Of a stretch of 64,000 nucleotides of DNA, positions 42,669-50,937 are shown piece by piece. The notes beneath the pieces are model-generated. The model saw nothing but the letters and a program-made list of their open reading frames with translations, was not told the origin of the DNA and did not search any database. Position 1 is the stretch's first letter; every line of letters starts with the position of its first letter. The position numbers were made by a program, and so were the translations under genes. Source of the DNA: Leifsonia sp040686855 (GTDB lineage: Bacteria; Actinomycetota; Actinomycetes; Actinomycetales; Microbacteriaceae); assembly GCF_040686855.1 (NCBI RefSeq), contig NZ_JBFBOG010000001.1:1054001-1118000 (forward strand). Reading direction: 5' to 3'.

Positions 42669-42698
42669 AACGGGCCCCGGCCAATGCTGGGGCCCGTT
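42669..42698. terminator. GC-rich hairpin after FMN reductase
   Basis: A 10-bp perfect inverted repeat, AACGGGCCCC (42669-42678) with GGGGCCCGTT (42689-42698), with inner GGC/GCT pairing and a short loop. No U-tract follows, so termination may be inefficient or factor-assisted. It lies between the reductase and the glycosyltransferase. Confidence 0.6.
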
Positions 42699-42746
42699 GC
42701 CGTTCCCGCGCGGTAGTCTGCAGGGTAGAACAGGGAGGTCTCGGGG

Positions 42747-44240
42747 TTGGACGTTCTGAGCGTGCTGCACTGGATCGGCGTGATCGTGTGCCTGATCCTG
42801 GCGCTGTCCGGGCTCATCCCGGTCATCGCCGCCGCCGCGACGTTCGTCGTGATCCCCTTCCACGCGTGGATCAACCACTACAAGAAGGCGGCGCCGTACC
42901 TCCCCCGCGTCGCCATCGTCGTCCCGGCCTGGAACGAGGGGGCGGTGATCGGCGCCTCGATCGACCGGCTGATGAAGCTGGACTACCCGCTCGAGGCGCT
43001 GCGCATCTACGTCGTCGACGACGCCAGCACCGACGACACCCCGGATGTCGTTCGCGGCCGCGCGGAGCAGTATCCCGGCAACGTGTACCTGCTGCGGCGG
43101 GAGCAGGGCGGCCAGGGCAAGGCGCACACCCTCAACCACGGCATCGAACGCATCCTCCAGGACGACTGGATGGAAGCGCTCCTCATCATGGACGCCGACG
43201 TCATCTACCTGCCGGACTCGCTCCGCCGCATGACGCGACACCTCGCCGACCCCGACGTCGGCGCCGTCTCGGCGTACATCCGCGAGGGCAGCAGCGAGCG
43301 CAACTACCTCACCAAGTTCGTCGGAGTCGAGTACGTGCTCTCGCAGCCGGCCGCCCGCCGCGCGCAGAACGTGCTCGGCGCGCAGGCCTGCCTGGCCGGC
43401 GGCGCGCAGCTGCACACGCGCGAGAACCTGCTCGCGATCGGCGGCCGCATCGACACCTCCTCGCTCGCCGAGGACACCATCACCACCTTCGAAACGCAGC
43501 TGCTGGGCAAGAAAGTCGTCTTCGAGCCGCACGCGCACGTCCTCGCGGAGGAGCCGAACCGCGTCGACGCGCTGTGGAAGCAGCGGCTCCGCTGGGCCCG
43601 CGGCAACGTGACCGTGACGGCCCGCTACTCCAAGGTCTGGTTCCGTCCGTCGCGGAGGCACCACCTGGGCGGGATCAGCTTCGGCATCGTCTGGTTCAGC
43701 CTGTGGCTGCTGCCGCTCATCATGATCACCTCGGCGATCGGTCTCGCGGGGCTGCTGTTCCTGCAGGACGAGCTGGCGACCAACGTCTTCCGCGTGCTGT
43801 GGATCTCTGCAGCGCTCGCCTACCTGTTCGTCCTGATACTCGGCTCGCAGACCGACGGCTCCACCACCAAGCACACGCTCGGCCATGTGATCCTCTTCCC
43901 CGGCATCATCAACATGCTGGTCATGGTCACGGCCCTGTTCCCGCCGGTGATGCTGGTCTGGCTTCCGGGCCTCTTCGGCTGGACGCTGTCCGGTCCGACG
44001 CTGTTCGTGCTGACGCTGGCGATCTACATCTGGATCCCGTTCTCCATGGTCGTGGCCTGGCTCGCCCGCCGCGCAGAGCGCACCCGGGCCGGCCGTTGGC
44101 TGGCCCCCGCGCTGATCTACCTCGCGGGCTACGGCTCGCTGCTCTGCGCGATCACCTTCGACTCGTACCTGAAGGAGCTGGCCGGCACCGAGGCGAAGTG
44201 GGACAAGACGGAGAAGGTGGGTCGCGTCGCGACGAGCTGA
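42747..44240 (+). CDS. membrane family 2 glycosyltransferase
   Basis: A 497-residue processive GT2 enzyme like poly-N-acetylglucosamine or hyaluronan synthases. N-terminal membrane helices lead to the catalytic domain with VVDDASTDDTP, DADV (DxD), LAEDT (TED) and QRLRWARGN (QxxRW). Four or more helices then form the export channel. Start is TTG 42747, supported by GGGAGG about 10 nt upstream and by the hydrophobic first residues; no ATG fits. It should polymerise and extrude a sugar polymer, but the product cannot be told. Confidence 0.92.
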   Translation: MDVLSVLHWIGVIVCLILALSGLIPVIAAAATFVVIPFHAWINHYKKAAPYLPRVAIVVPAWNEGAVIGASIDRLMKLDYPLEALRIYVVDDASTDDTPDVVRGRAEQYPGNVYLLRREQGGQGKAHTLNHGIERILQDDWMEALLIMDADVIYLPDSLRRMTRHLADPDVGAVSAYIREGSSERNYLTKFVGVEYVLSQPAARRAQNVLGAQACLAGGAQLHTRENLLAIGGRIDTSSLAEDTITTFETQLLGKKVVFEPHAHVLAEEPNRVDALWKQRLRWARGNVTVTARYSKVWFRPSRRHHLGGISFGIVWFSLWLLPLIMITSAIGLAGLLFLQDELATNVFRVLWISAALAYLFVLILGSQTDGSTTKHTLGHVILFPGIINMLVMVTALFPPVMLVWLPGLFGWTLSGPTLFVLTLAIYIWIPFSMVVAWLARRAERTRAGRWLAPALIYLAGYGSLLCAITFDSYLKELAGTEAKWDKTEKVGRVATS

Positions 44241-44341
44241 CGTGTCATACCGCGGGACCACATCCTGCGGATGACCCGCCAGCCCCAGGATGCCCCTCCT
44301 GGCCGACGCACCCGCGCGCGGCGCCCGGGCACGCTGGGAGC

Positions 44342-45043
44342 ATGACCTCGTCACCAGTACCGGCCCTTACGGCCTCCGGCCTCAGCAAGTCCTACGGCTC
44401 CTCACTCGCGCTCGCGGGCGTCGACTTCCGCGTCGACCCCGGCGACTCGGTCGCGATCATGGGCGCGTCCGGCTCGGGCAAGACGACCCTGCTCCACTGC
44501 CTCGCGGGCATCGTCGCGCCGGATTCCGGCACGGTCGTGCTCACGACGGTGAGCGGTCCGGTCGATGTCACGCGGCTGGGCGAAGCCGGTCGGTCGCGAC
44601 TGCGGCGGGAGGAGTTCGGGTTCGTGTTCCAGCAGGGCCTGCTGCTTCCCGAGCTGACCGCGGTCGAGAACGTCGCGCTCCCGCTCCTGCTAACCGGCAC
44701 CGACCGCCGGGCGGCCGAGCAGTCGGCGGCGATGTGGCTGGCCGCGCTCGGGCTCGCCGGATTCGAGTCACGCCGGATCGGGGAACTGTCCGGCGGCCAG
44801 GCGCAGCGCGTCGCCATCGCGCGTGCGCAGACGACCGGCGCGTCGGTGGTGTTCGCCGACGAGCCGACGGGGGCGCTCGACTCGACGACCTCGGCGGAGG
44901 TGATGGGGGCGCTCATCCAGTCCACCACCGGGCGCGGGCGCTCGCTGGTGGTCGTCACGCACGACGAGACCGTCGCCGCCCGCTGCTCGCGGGTCGTCCG
45001 GCTCGCCGACGGCCGCATCGTCGACGAGGTGACGAGCCGATGA
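44342..45043 (+). CDS. ABC transporter ATP-binding protein (LolD/MacB type)
   Basis: The 233-residue ATPase has a complete set of motifs. These are Walker A GASGSGKTT, a Q-loop in FVFQQGLLLPELT, signature LSGGQAQR, Walker B VVFADEPTGALD and H-loop VVTHDE. The PELTAVENVALPL segment and 'GALD' are typical of ATPases that work with FtsX-like permeases. The next gene, overlapping by ATGA, encodes that permease. The pair probably exports or releases a lipophilic compound or antimicrobial peptide. Confidence 0.95.
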   Translation: MTSSPVPALTASGLSKSYGSSLALAGVDFRVDPGDSVAIMGASGSGKTTLLHCLAGIVAPDSGTVVLTTVSGPVDVTRLGEAGRSRLRREEFGFVFQQGLLLPELTAVENVALPLLLTGTDRRAAEQSAAMWLAALGLAGFESRRIGELSGGQAQRVAIARAQTTGASVVFADEPTGALDSTTSAEVMGALIQSTTGRGRSLVVVTHDETVAARCSRVVRLADGRIVDEVTSR

Positions 45044-46365
45044 CGACGCTCCGCCTCGCGTGGCTGTTCGCCCGCCGCAGCGCCTCTGCCCGCTCGACGA
45101 TCGTCCTCCCCGTCGTCGCGTTCGCGGTGGTGACCGCCCTGCTGCTCATCGTGGCGGGAGGCGCGCAGGCGTTCTTCTCATGGACGGACGACGAGGCCGG
45201 CATCTACCAGATGCTCGCCGTCGTCGCGCTGTCTCTGCTGGTCGTTCCGCTGGTCGCGCTCGGCGGCTCCGCGGCACGTCTGTCCGCCCGGCGACGGGAC
45301 GACCGCCTCTCCAGCCTGCGGCTGCTCGGGGCGACGCCGCGGCTGGTCCGCACGCTGACGGTCATCGAGTCGACGATGCTCGCAGTGGCGGGCGCGGTCG
45401 CCGGCGTCGTCCTCGCCCTGCTCGCCGCACCGCTGATCGGGCTCATCCCGTTCCGCGGGAGGCCGCTCGGGTTCTCGGCACTGCTCGGACCGGGGTGGAT
45501 GGCGCTGACCGTCCTCGGCGTCGCCCTCCTTGCGGCCATCAGCGCTGTCATCGGCCTGCGCGGGGTGGTGCTGTCACCGCTCGGGATCCGGACGCGACAG
45601 CAGGCGCCGCGCATCCACTGGCTGCGGGCGGTGCTCACGGTCGCCGTGATCGGCGTGGTCGTGCTGCTGGTCTCGGCGCTGCAGGTCGTGGCGCTCAGCG
45701 CGACGGTGCTGCTCCTCGTTCTCGCTGTCGCGTTCGGAGGCAGCATCGCGGTGCTGAACCTCATCGGGCCGTGGGTGCTGAAGCGGATGGCCGCATCCCA
45801 GGTCCGCCGGGCACGGAACGCGCGCCGCCTGCTCGCGGCGCGCAGCATCCTGGAGTCGCCGAAGGCAGCCTGGCGGCAGGTCTCGGGCGTCGCGATGACC
45901 AGCTTCATGGCGGTGTTCGCCGGGGTCGGCGTCGCGTTGATGGAGAGTGCGGGCGGTGGCGAGGGCGACCCGCTGCTCGCCGACATCCGGACCGGCGTGA
46001 TCATCACCGTCGCCGCGTCCTTCCTCATGGTCGCCTGCTCGGCCGGCGTGAACCAGGCGGCGGCGGTGCTCGACCGCCGCGACCTCTATGTCAGCCTCGA
46101 CCGGATCGGGATGCCCGTCTCGGAGATGAACGCGGCGCGCAGCCGGGCGGTGCTGTCGCCGCTGCGCATCACGACGGTCGGCTCGGCGGCCACCGCCGCC
46201 GTGGTCCTGCTGCCGCTCACCGGCGCGAGCCTGCTGCTGCAGCCGCTGACGCTCGTGGTCGTCGCGGCCTGTCTCGCGGGCGGGGTCCTCCTGGTCTGGG
46301 CGTCGTTGCTGGCGACCCGGCCGGTGCTCGACCGGGTGCTCGCCGAGCCGTCGCCCAGCCTCTGA
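45040..46365 (+). CDS. FtsX-like ABC permease
   Basis: A 441-residue membrane protein with two FtsX repeats and about ten hydrophobic helices. Cytoplasmic loops contain RRRDDRLSSLRLLGATPRLV and LDRRDLYVSLDRIGMPVSEM. These are the typical 'coupling' segments RLxxLRLLGA and DRRDLxxxLxxlGMP of actinobacterial permeases of this class. Translationally coupled to the ATPase. No two-component system is adjacent, so the usual bacitracin-sensing context is missing. Confidence 0.9.
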   Translation: MTTLRLAWLFARRSASARSTIVLPVVAFAVVTALLLIVAGGAQAFFSWTDDEAGIYQMLAVVALSLLVVPLVALGGSAARLSARRRDDRLSSLRLLGATPRLVRTLTVIESTMLAVAGAVAGVVLALLAAPLIGLIPFRGRPLGFSALLGPGWMALTVLGVALLAAISAVIGLRGVVLSPLGIRTRQQAPRIHWLRAVLTVAVIGVVVLLVSALQVVALSATVLLLVLAVAFGGSIAVLNLIGPWVLKRMAASQVRRARNARRLLAARSILESPKAAWRQVSGVAMTSFMAVFAGVGVALMESAGGGEGDPLLADIRTGVIITVAASFLMVACSAGVNQAAAVLDRRDLYVSLDRIGMPVSEMNAARSRAVLSPLRITTVGSAATAAVVLLPLTGASLLLQPLTLVVVAACLAGGVLLVWASLLATRPVLDRVLAEPSPSL

Positions 46366-46382
46366 CCCAGTAGGGTCGATGC

Positions 46383-46697
46383 ATGCCCCAGAACAGCGAC
46401 GTGGAAGCTGCGCTCGAGCAGCTGCACAGCATCCGTCAGAGCATCGACAACATCGACGCCGCGGTCATCCACATGCTCGCGGAGCGGTTCAAGTTCACGC
46501 AGCAGGTGGGCGCGCTGAAGGCCGAGCACGGGCTGCCGCCGGCCGATCCCGAGCGTGAGAAGCAGCAGATCCAGCGCCTTCGGGCGCTCGCGGAGGAGAG
46601 CCACCTCGACCCGGCGTTCGCGGAGAAGTTCCTGACGTTCATCGTCGCGGAGGTCATCCACCACCACGAGCGCATCGCCGTCGAGAACGGCAAGTAG
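46383..46697 (+). CDS. chorismate mutase (AroQ type)
   Basis: The 104-residue all-helical protein converts chorismate to prephenate for Phe/Tyr synthesis. It shows IRQSIDNIDAAVIHMLAERF, QQVGALKAEHGLPPADPEREKQQ and FAEKFLTFIVAEVIHHH, with the Arg/Lys/Glu pattern of the AroQ active site. A TAGGGT box at 46371-46376 lies exactly 6 nt before the ATG, so a leaderless message is likely. It is followed after 3 bp by an SDR gene. Confidence 0.93.
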   Translation: MPQNSDVEAALEQLHSIRQSIDNIDAAVIHMLAERFKFTQQVGALKAEHGLPPADPEREKQQIQRLRALAEESHLDPAFAEKFLTFIVAEVIHHHERIAVENGK

Positions 46698-46700
46698 CCG

Positions 46701-47618
46701 GTGGGGTGGGACGCGACGGCCCTGCCGGAGGCGCGGGGCCGGACGGTCGTGGTCACGGGAGCGAACGCGGGGGTCGGGTACTTCACGGCCGAACAGCTCG
46801 CCGGGGCCGGTGCGAACGTGGTGCTCGGCTGCCGTGACCCGGAACGCGCCGAGGCGGCGGTCTCGGCCATCCGCCGGCGTGTGCCGCGCGCGAGCGTCGA
46901 GGCACTGCCACTGGATGTGACCGACCGGCGCTCGATCGACGCGGCCGCCGACTCCCTCCTGGCCCGGGGCGGGGTGGATGCGCTGGTGCTCAACGCCGGC
47001 ATCGTGCACCCGCCGCGGTCGCGCCGGACCGACGCGTACGGCAACGAGCTGGTGCTCTCGACGAACGTGCTCGGGCATTTCCGCCTCGTGGCGCGGGCGC
47101 TCCCCGCGGTCGCTGACGGCGGCCGCATCGTGACGCTCGGATCCCTTGCGAGCCGTCTCGGCCGGCTGCGCCTGGAGGACCTGCAGCTCGAACACGGCTA
47201 CACCTCCTGGCGCGCGTACTCGGGGTCGAAGATCGCGGCGCAGGTGTTCGGGTTCGAGCTCGACCGGCGGCTGCGCGCGGCGGGGTCGTCCGTGGAGAGC
47301 ATCGTCGTGCATCCCGGCTACTCGACGTCGGGGCGCACGCCCGGCATCCGGGGCGTCAACCAGCCGTCACGGCTCAAGCGCTTCGCGGACAACCTGCAGG
47401 CGGCGTGGACGCAGGGAAAGGACGACGGCGCGCACGTCCCGGTGCGGGCGGTGCTCGACCCGACCCTCACCGGCGGCGACCACCTCGGCCCCGCCCTGTG
47501 GACGAAGGGCGCGCCCGTCCACGCCCCCGCGACACGGTCGTCCCGCTCCCCGCGTCAAGGCGCCCGTCTTTGGCCCCTCCTCGAGGCCGCCTCGGGCCAG
47601 CCCTTCCCGCTCCCGTAG
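46701..47618 (+). CDS. short-chain dehydrogenase/reductase
   Basis: A 305-residue SDR with cofactor motif TGANAGVGYF (TGxxxGxG), NAG in LVLNAGIVHPP, catalytic Ser in LGSLAS and YSGSK (YxxxK). It is most like the protochlorophyllide-reductase/retinol-dehydrogenase-like 'oxidoreductase' SDRs of about 300 residues. GTG start directly after the chorismate mutase stop, so probably co-translated. Substrate unknown; the link to chorismate mutase is only positional. Confidence 0.88.
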   Translation: MGWDATALPEARGRTVVVTGANAGVGYFTAEQLAGAGANVVLGCRDPERAEAAVSAIRRRVPRASVEALPLDVTDRRSIDAAADSLLARGGVDALVLNAGIVHPPRSRRTDAYGNELVLSTNVLGHFRLVARALPAVADGGRIVTLGSLASRLGRLRLEDLQLEHGYTSWRAYSGSKIAAQVFGFELDRRLRAAGSSVESIVVHPGYSTSGRTPGIRGVNQPSRLKRFADNLQAAWTQGKDDGAHVPVRAVLDPTLTGGDHLGPALWTKGAPVHAPATRSSRSPRQGARLWPLLEAASGQPFPLP

Positions 47619-47623
47619 CCCCG

Positions 47624-47914
47624 CTAGGCGACGACGATGGAGAGGAGGCGGTGGGAGGCGGGGACGGCGGCGCGCAGGGCGTCGCGGGCGGCCGCGTAGT
47701 CCGGGCCCTCCGCCTCGATCTCGGCGACCGCGGTCTCGCGGATGATCGCCTTCGCGATCACGCGGCCGCCGCGCGGCATCGCGTTGTGCACCTGCAGCAG
47801 CTCGAAGCCCTCCGGGACCTGCTCCTCGATCAGCGCCCGCGCCGACTCGGCGTCGTCCGCCTCCGCCGTCAGCTCCCGCGTCTCGCTGCTCTGGACCAGA
47901 CCCAACACCTTCAT
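47624..47914 (-). CDS. hypothetical protein
   Basis: A 96-residue protein with an alpha/beta character (KVLGLVQSSETRELTAEADD, ARALIEEQVPEGFELLQVHN, RVIAKAIIRETAVAEIEAEG) and no membrane segment. Start at ATG 47914, or GTG 47923 giving three more residues. It is 20 bp downstream of the amino-acid permease on the same strand and may be the third gene of the hydrolase-permease operon. I do not recognise a family. Confidence 0.7.
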   Translation of the reverse strand: MKVLGLVQSSETRELTAEADDAESARALIEEQVPEGFELLQVHNAMPRGGRVIAKAIIRETAVAEIEAEGPDYAAARDALRAAVPASHRLLSIVVA

Positions 47915-47934
47915 GTCGTCCACGCTAGTCGACG

Positions 47935-49290
47935 TCAGGCCTCGACCGGCGCCGCCTCCTCCTCGGTGCGCTCGTCGACGTGCATCTCCGGCGGCGTCCG
48001 GCGGAACCCGCGGGTCAGCACCGCCAGGTACACGACGCCGATCACGAGCCACCCGATCCCGAGCCAGAGCGCGATCGGGCCGAGCTGGGTCAGGAGGTAG
48101 AGGTCCACCGCCGCGCCCACCGCGGGAAGCACCACGAACTTCGCGACCGAGAGCCGGTCGCCCCTGCGGCGGTTCCGGGCGAAGTGGACGATGACGCAGA
48201 CGTTCACCATCGTGAAGGTGAGGAACGCGCCGAAGTTGATGAACGACGTCGCCGTGTCGAGCGACAGCCCGAGGCCGAACATCGCCACGACGCCGATCAG
48301 GACGAGGTTGAGCAGCGGTGTGTTGAACCGAGCGTTGAGGCGGCCGAAGAAGCCGCGCGGGAGCACGCCGTCGCGTCCCATCACGAACATCAGCCGGCTC
48401 GTGCTGGCCTGGATCGCCATCGCCGACGCGAAGCCGCCCACGATGACGACGAGGTTGACGATGTTGGCGAAGACCGGGCCGCCGACCAGCACCGACATCG
48501 CGTAGGACGCGGTCGAGGGGTCCTTGAACTCCCCGCCCGGATGCACGAGCTGCATGACGTACGAGACGACGACGAAGATCAGGCCGCCGATGATGACCGC
48601 CAGGAAGATGCCCCGCGGGATGTTGCGCTCCGGATCCCGCGTCTCCTCGCTGAGGGTGCTGATCGCGTCGAAGCCCAGGAACGAGTACGCGGCGATCGCG
48701 GCGCCGCCCGAGACGGCCGCGATGGTGGTCGTGTCGTTCCACAGCGGCGCGGTCAGCGACGCCGGGTGGTTCCCGACGAGGTGGCCGATGCAGAGCACCA
48801 CGAACGCGGCGATGCCGAGGCCGGTCAGGGTCATCAGCGTGCGGTTGACCCGGTCGGCGAGCACGATGCCGAGGCCGTTCACGATGGTAGTGACGACGAT
48901 GTTGATCACCAGCCACACCCACACCGGCACCGCCGGGAACTGCGCGTTGAGGTACACCGACTGGATCAGCCACGCCACCATCGGCAGGAAGAAGTAGTCG
49001 AGCAGGATCGCCCATCCCACCAGGAAGCCGACGTGCGGGTTGATGGTGCGGCGCGCATACGTGTACGCCGAGCCGGCGGCCGGGAAGATCCGGGCCATCT
49101 TGCCGTAGCTGAGGGCGGTCAGGGACATGGCGGCCGCCGCGATGATGTACGCGGTCGGCGAGGTGCCGTTGCTGGCGCCGGCGATCACGCCGAAGGTCAG
49201 CATCACGATGGCCGGCGACATATACGCGACGCCGAAGAGCACGATGGACGAGAGCGACAGCTTGGCCGTCAGGCGGGTGGGCGCACTCAT
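47935..49290 (-). CDS. APC family amino acid permease
   Basis: A 451-residue transporter with 12 predicted helices. It has SSIVLFGVAYMSPAIVMLTFG at the N-terminus and GSAYTYARRTINPHVGFLVGW, as in APC superfamily members. FLGFDAISTLSEETRDPERNIP is the family's strongest motif. Its start overlaps the stop of the carbon-nitrogen hydrolase gene (ATGA), so uptake and hydrolysis of one nitrogen compound are probably linked. Substrate may be an amino acid, amine or amide. Confidence 0.93.
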   Translation of the reverse strand: MSAPTRLTAKLSLSSIVLFGVAYMSPAIVMLTFGVIAGASNGTSPTAYIIAAAAMSLTALSYGKMARIFPAAGSAYTYARRTINPHVGFLVGWAILLDYFFLPMVAWLIQSVYLNAQFPAVPVWVWLVINIVVTTIVNGLGIVLADRVNRTLMTLTGLGIAAFVVLCIGHLVGNHPASLTAPLWNDTTTIAAVSGGAAIAAYSFLGFDAISTLSEETRDPERNIPRGIFLAVIIGGLIFVVVSYVMQLVHPGGEFKDPSTASYAMSVLVGGPVFANIVNLVVIVGGFASAMAIQASTSRLMFVMGRDGVLPRGFFGRLNARFNTPLLNLVLIGVVAMFGLGLSLDTATSFINFGAFLTFTMVNVCVIVHFARNRRRGDRLSVAKFVVLPAVGAAVDLYLLTQLGPIALWLGIGWLVIGVVYLAVLTRGFRRTPPEMHVDERTEEEAAPVEA

Positions 49291-50183
49291 GCGGACACCT
49301 CCGCGGCGGTCGCGTCGGTCGCCGGGGCCCAGCGGCCGGAGGAGATCCGGCCGTCGTAGAGCGGCAGCTCGAGGCTCGACTGCTCGCCCTCGTACTGCAT
49401 CCACGGCCGGGTCACTCCGCCGCTGCCGAAGCGTCGGACGGCGGCGACCTCGTCGAGGTCGATGACGTCGGTCAGCACCGCGGTCTCCGAGCTCTCCGAC
49501 TCGACGCGGACGCGGCCCTGCGGGTCGGCGAGGAGGCTGCGGCCGAGGCCGTTCGGTGCGGCCGCATTGACGCTGGCGACGAAGACCTGGTTCACGATGG
49601 CGTTCGCCTTCGCGATGGTGACCTCCTGAGCGCGGTCGGAGGTCGGGGTCTGGACGAGGTTCAGGATGAGCTCCGCGCCCATCCACGCCAGGTGACGGCT
49701 GGATTCGGGGAACCACGCGTCGTAGCAGATCGAGAGACCGACGCGGCCGAAGCCGGTCATGTCGAACACGACGAACTCGCTGCCCGCGGCGACGGTCTCG
49801 TACGGACGCCACGGGAAGACCTTGCGGTAGGACGCGACGCGGCGTCCCTCCGGCGAGTACGCGACGGCGGTGTTGTAGATGCGTCCGTCCTCGCCGCGCT
49901 CGTAGACGCTGCCGGGGACGAGCCAGCGGCCGAGGTCGCCGGCGAGCTCCGCCAGGGCTCGGTCGCGCGGCCCGTCGAGCGGCTGCGCAAGCGCCTCGAT
50001 GCGCTCGGCCGTCTCGTCCGGGCTCGCCTCGCTGAGGCCGGTGAGGTGGAGTTCGGGATGCACGAACAGGTGCGTGTCGCGGTGGATGCGGGTGAGCTGT
50101 TCGAGCTGCGCCGCGAAGGCGCCGATGTCGTCGGAGGGGGCCGTCGGCGCTTGCACCAGGGCCAGGGAGAGCGGGCGGGTCAT
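49287..50183 (-). CDS. carbon-nitrogen hydrolase (nitrilase superfamily)
   Basis: A 298-residue amidase. The Glu-Lys-Cys triad is visible: Glu in FVHPELHLTG, Lys in SYRKVFPWRP and Cys in LSICYDAWFPE. These enzymes cleave amides or nitriles. Start at ATG 50183 or 50189. It is the first gene of an operon with an APC permease, read from a strong promoter, and divergent from a TetR gene that likely controls it. The substrate is probably what the permease imports. Confidence 0.9.
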   Translation of the reverse strand: MTRPLSLALVQAPTAPSDDIGAFAAQLEQLTRIHRDTHLFVHPELHLTGLSEASPDETAERIEALAQPLDGPRDRALAELAGDLGRWLVPGSVYERGEDGRIYNTAVAYSPEGRRVASYRKVFPWRPYETVAAGSEFVVFDMTGFGRVGLSICYDAWFPESSRHLAWMGAELILNLVQTPTSDRAQEVTIAKANAIVNQVFVASVNAAAPNGLGRSLLADPQGRVRVESESSETAVLTDVIDLDEVAAVRRFGSGGVTRPWMQYEGEQSSLELPLYDGRISSGRWAPATDATAAEVSA

Positions 50184-50239
50184 CGTCAACCGTGTTCCGT
50201 CGGGGTCGCCGCGCGACCGTGCGAGTTAATTAAACGCAA

Positions 50240-50268
50240 TTTATATAAAGAACCCGGAGTCGTGTCAA
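50240..50268 (-). promoter_or_regulatory. promoter of the hydrolase-permease operon
   Basis: On the minus strand TTGACA (50268-50263), a 17-nt spacer and TATAAA (50245-50240) form a near-consensus sigma-70 promoter. Just downstream lies the palindrome TTAATTAA (50226-50233), overlapping the predicted start of transcription; it is a possible site for the divergent TetR protein. This is the best-looking promoter in the window. Confidence 0.75.
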
Positions 50269-50299
50269 ACGGCGGAGTGCGATGTGCGACCATCGAGGT

Positions 50300-50893
50300 A
50301 TGGCACGACCCCGGGAGCAGACGAAGCGGCGCGAGGAGCTCATCGCCGCCGCCTCCAGCGCCATGCTGCTCCACGGCTCCAACGGCCTCCGCCTCGCGGA
50401 CATCGCCAAGGAGGCCGGGCTCACCTCGGCGTCGGTGCTGTACTACTACCCCGACGTGCGCGAGCTCTACACCGCCGTCTTCGCGCAGGGCAGCGACGAG
50501 TACTGCCGGCACCGCGAGGAGCGCGTGGAGGCCGCGGCCACGCCGGAGGCGAAGCTCGCCGAGTGCATCGCGTCGGGCATCCCGTGGCCAGGCCGCGCGG
50601 AGGAGACCAGCCGCATCCTGTACGAGCTCACGCCGATCGTGCTGCGCAACCCGGTGGCCGCCGCCGAGAACGCCGCGCTCATCCAGCGCCAGGTCGCCCT
50701 CTACGAGCGCGTGCTGTTGGAGTGCGCCGAGTCGGGCCGTTTCCGTCTGCTGCAGCCGGCGGACGTGCTCGCCCGCAGCTTCATCGCGCTCGAGGACGGT
50801 TACGGCGTGGATGTGCTCACCGGCGACCTCGCGCCCGAGACCGAGCAGCAGTGGCTGATGGACTACGCGCGGATCATGGTGGCCGCGGTCTGA
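50300..50893 (+). CDS. TetR family transcriptional regulator
   Basis: A 197-residue TetR protein. Its N-terminal HTH (RREELIAAASSAMLLHGSNG, LADIAKEAGLTSASVLYYYPD) is followed by a helical ligand domain (TPEAKLAECIASGIPWPG, ETSRILYELTPIVL). ATG 50300 gives the usual short leader before the HTH. It is divergent from the carbon-nitrogen hydrolase/permease operon with an AT-rich shared promoter region, so it is the probable local repressor. Confidence 0.9.
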   Translation: MARPREQTKRREELIAAASSAMLLHGSNGLRLADIAKEAGLTSASVLYYYPDVRELYTAVFAQGSDEYCRHREERVEAAATPEAKLAECIASGIPWPGRAEETSRILYELTPIVLRNPVAAAENAALIQRQVALYERVLLECAESGRFRLLQPADVLARSFIALEDGYGVDVLTGDLAPETEQQWLMDYARIMVAAV

Positions 50894-50937
50894 CCGCGAC
50901 CCTGTCCCGCCCGGCGGCCTCCCGATACGGTGAGGGG

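Noticed and set aside
44324..44341. CACGCT six bases before the ABC ATPase start as a leaderless promoter
   Set aside because: It lacks the TA at positions 1-2 of the -10 hexamer, and a GGGAG sequence could serve as SD.
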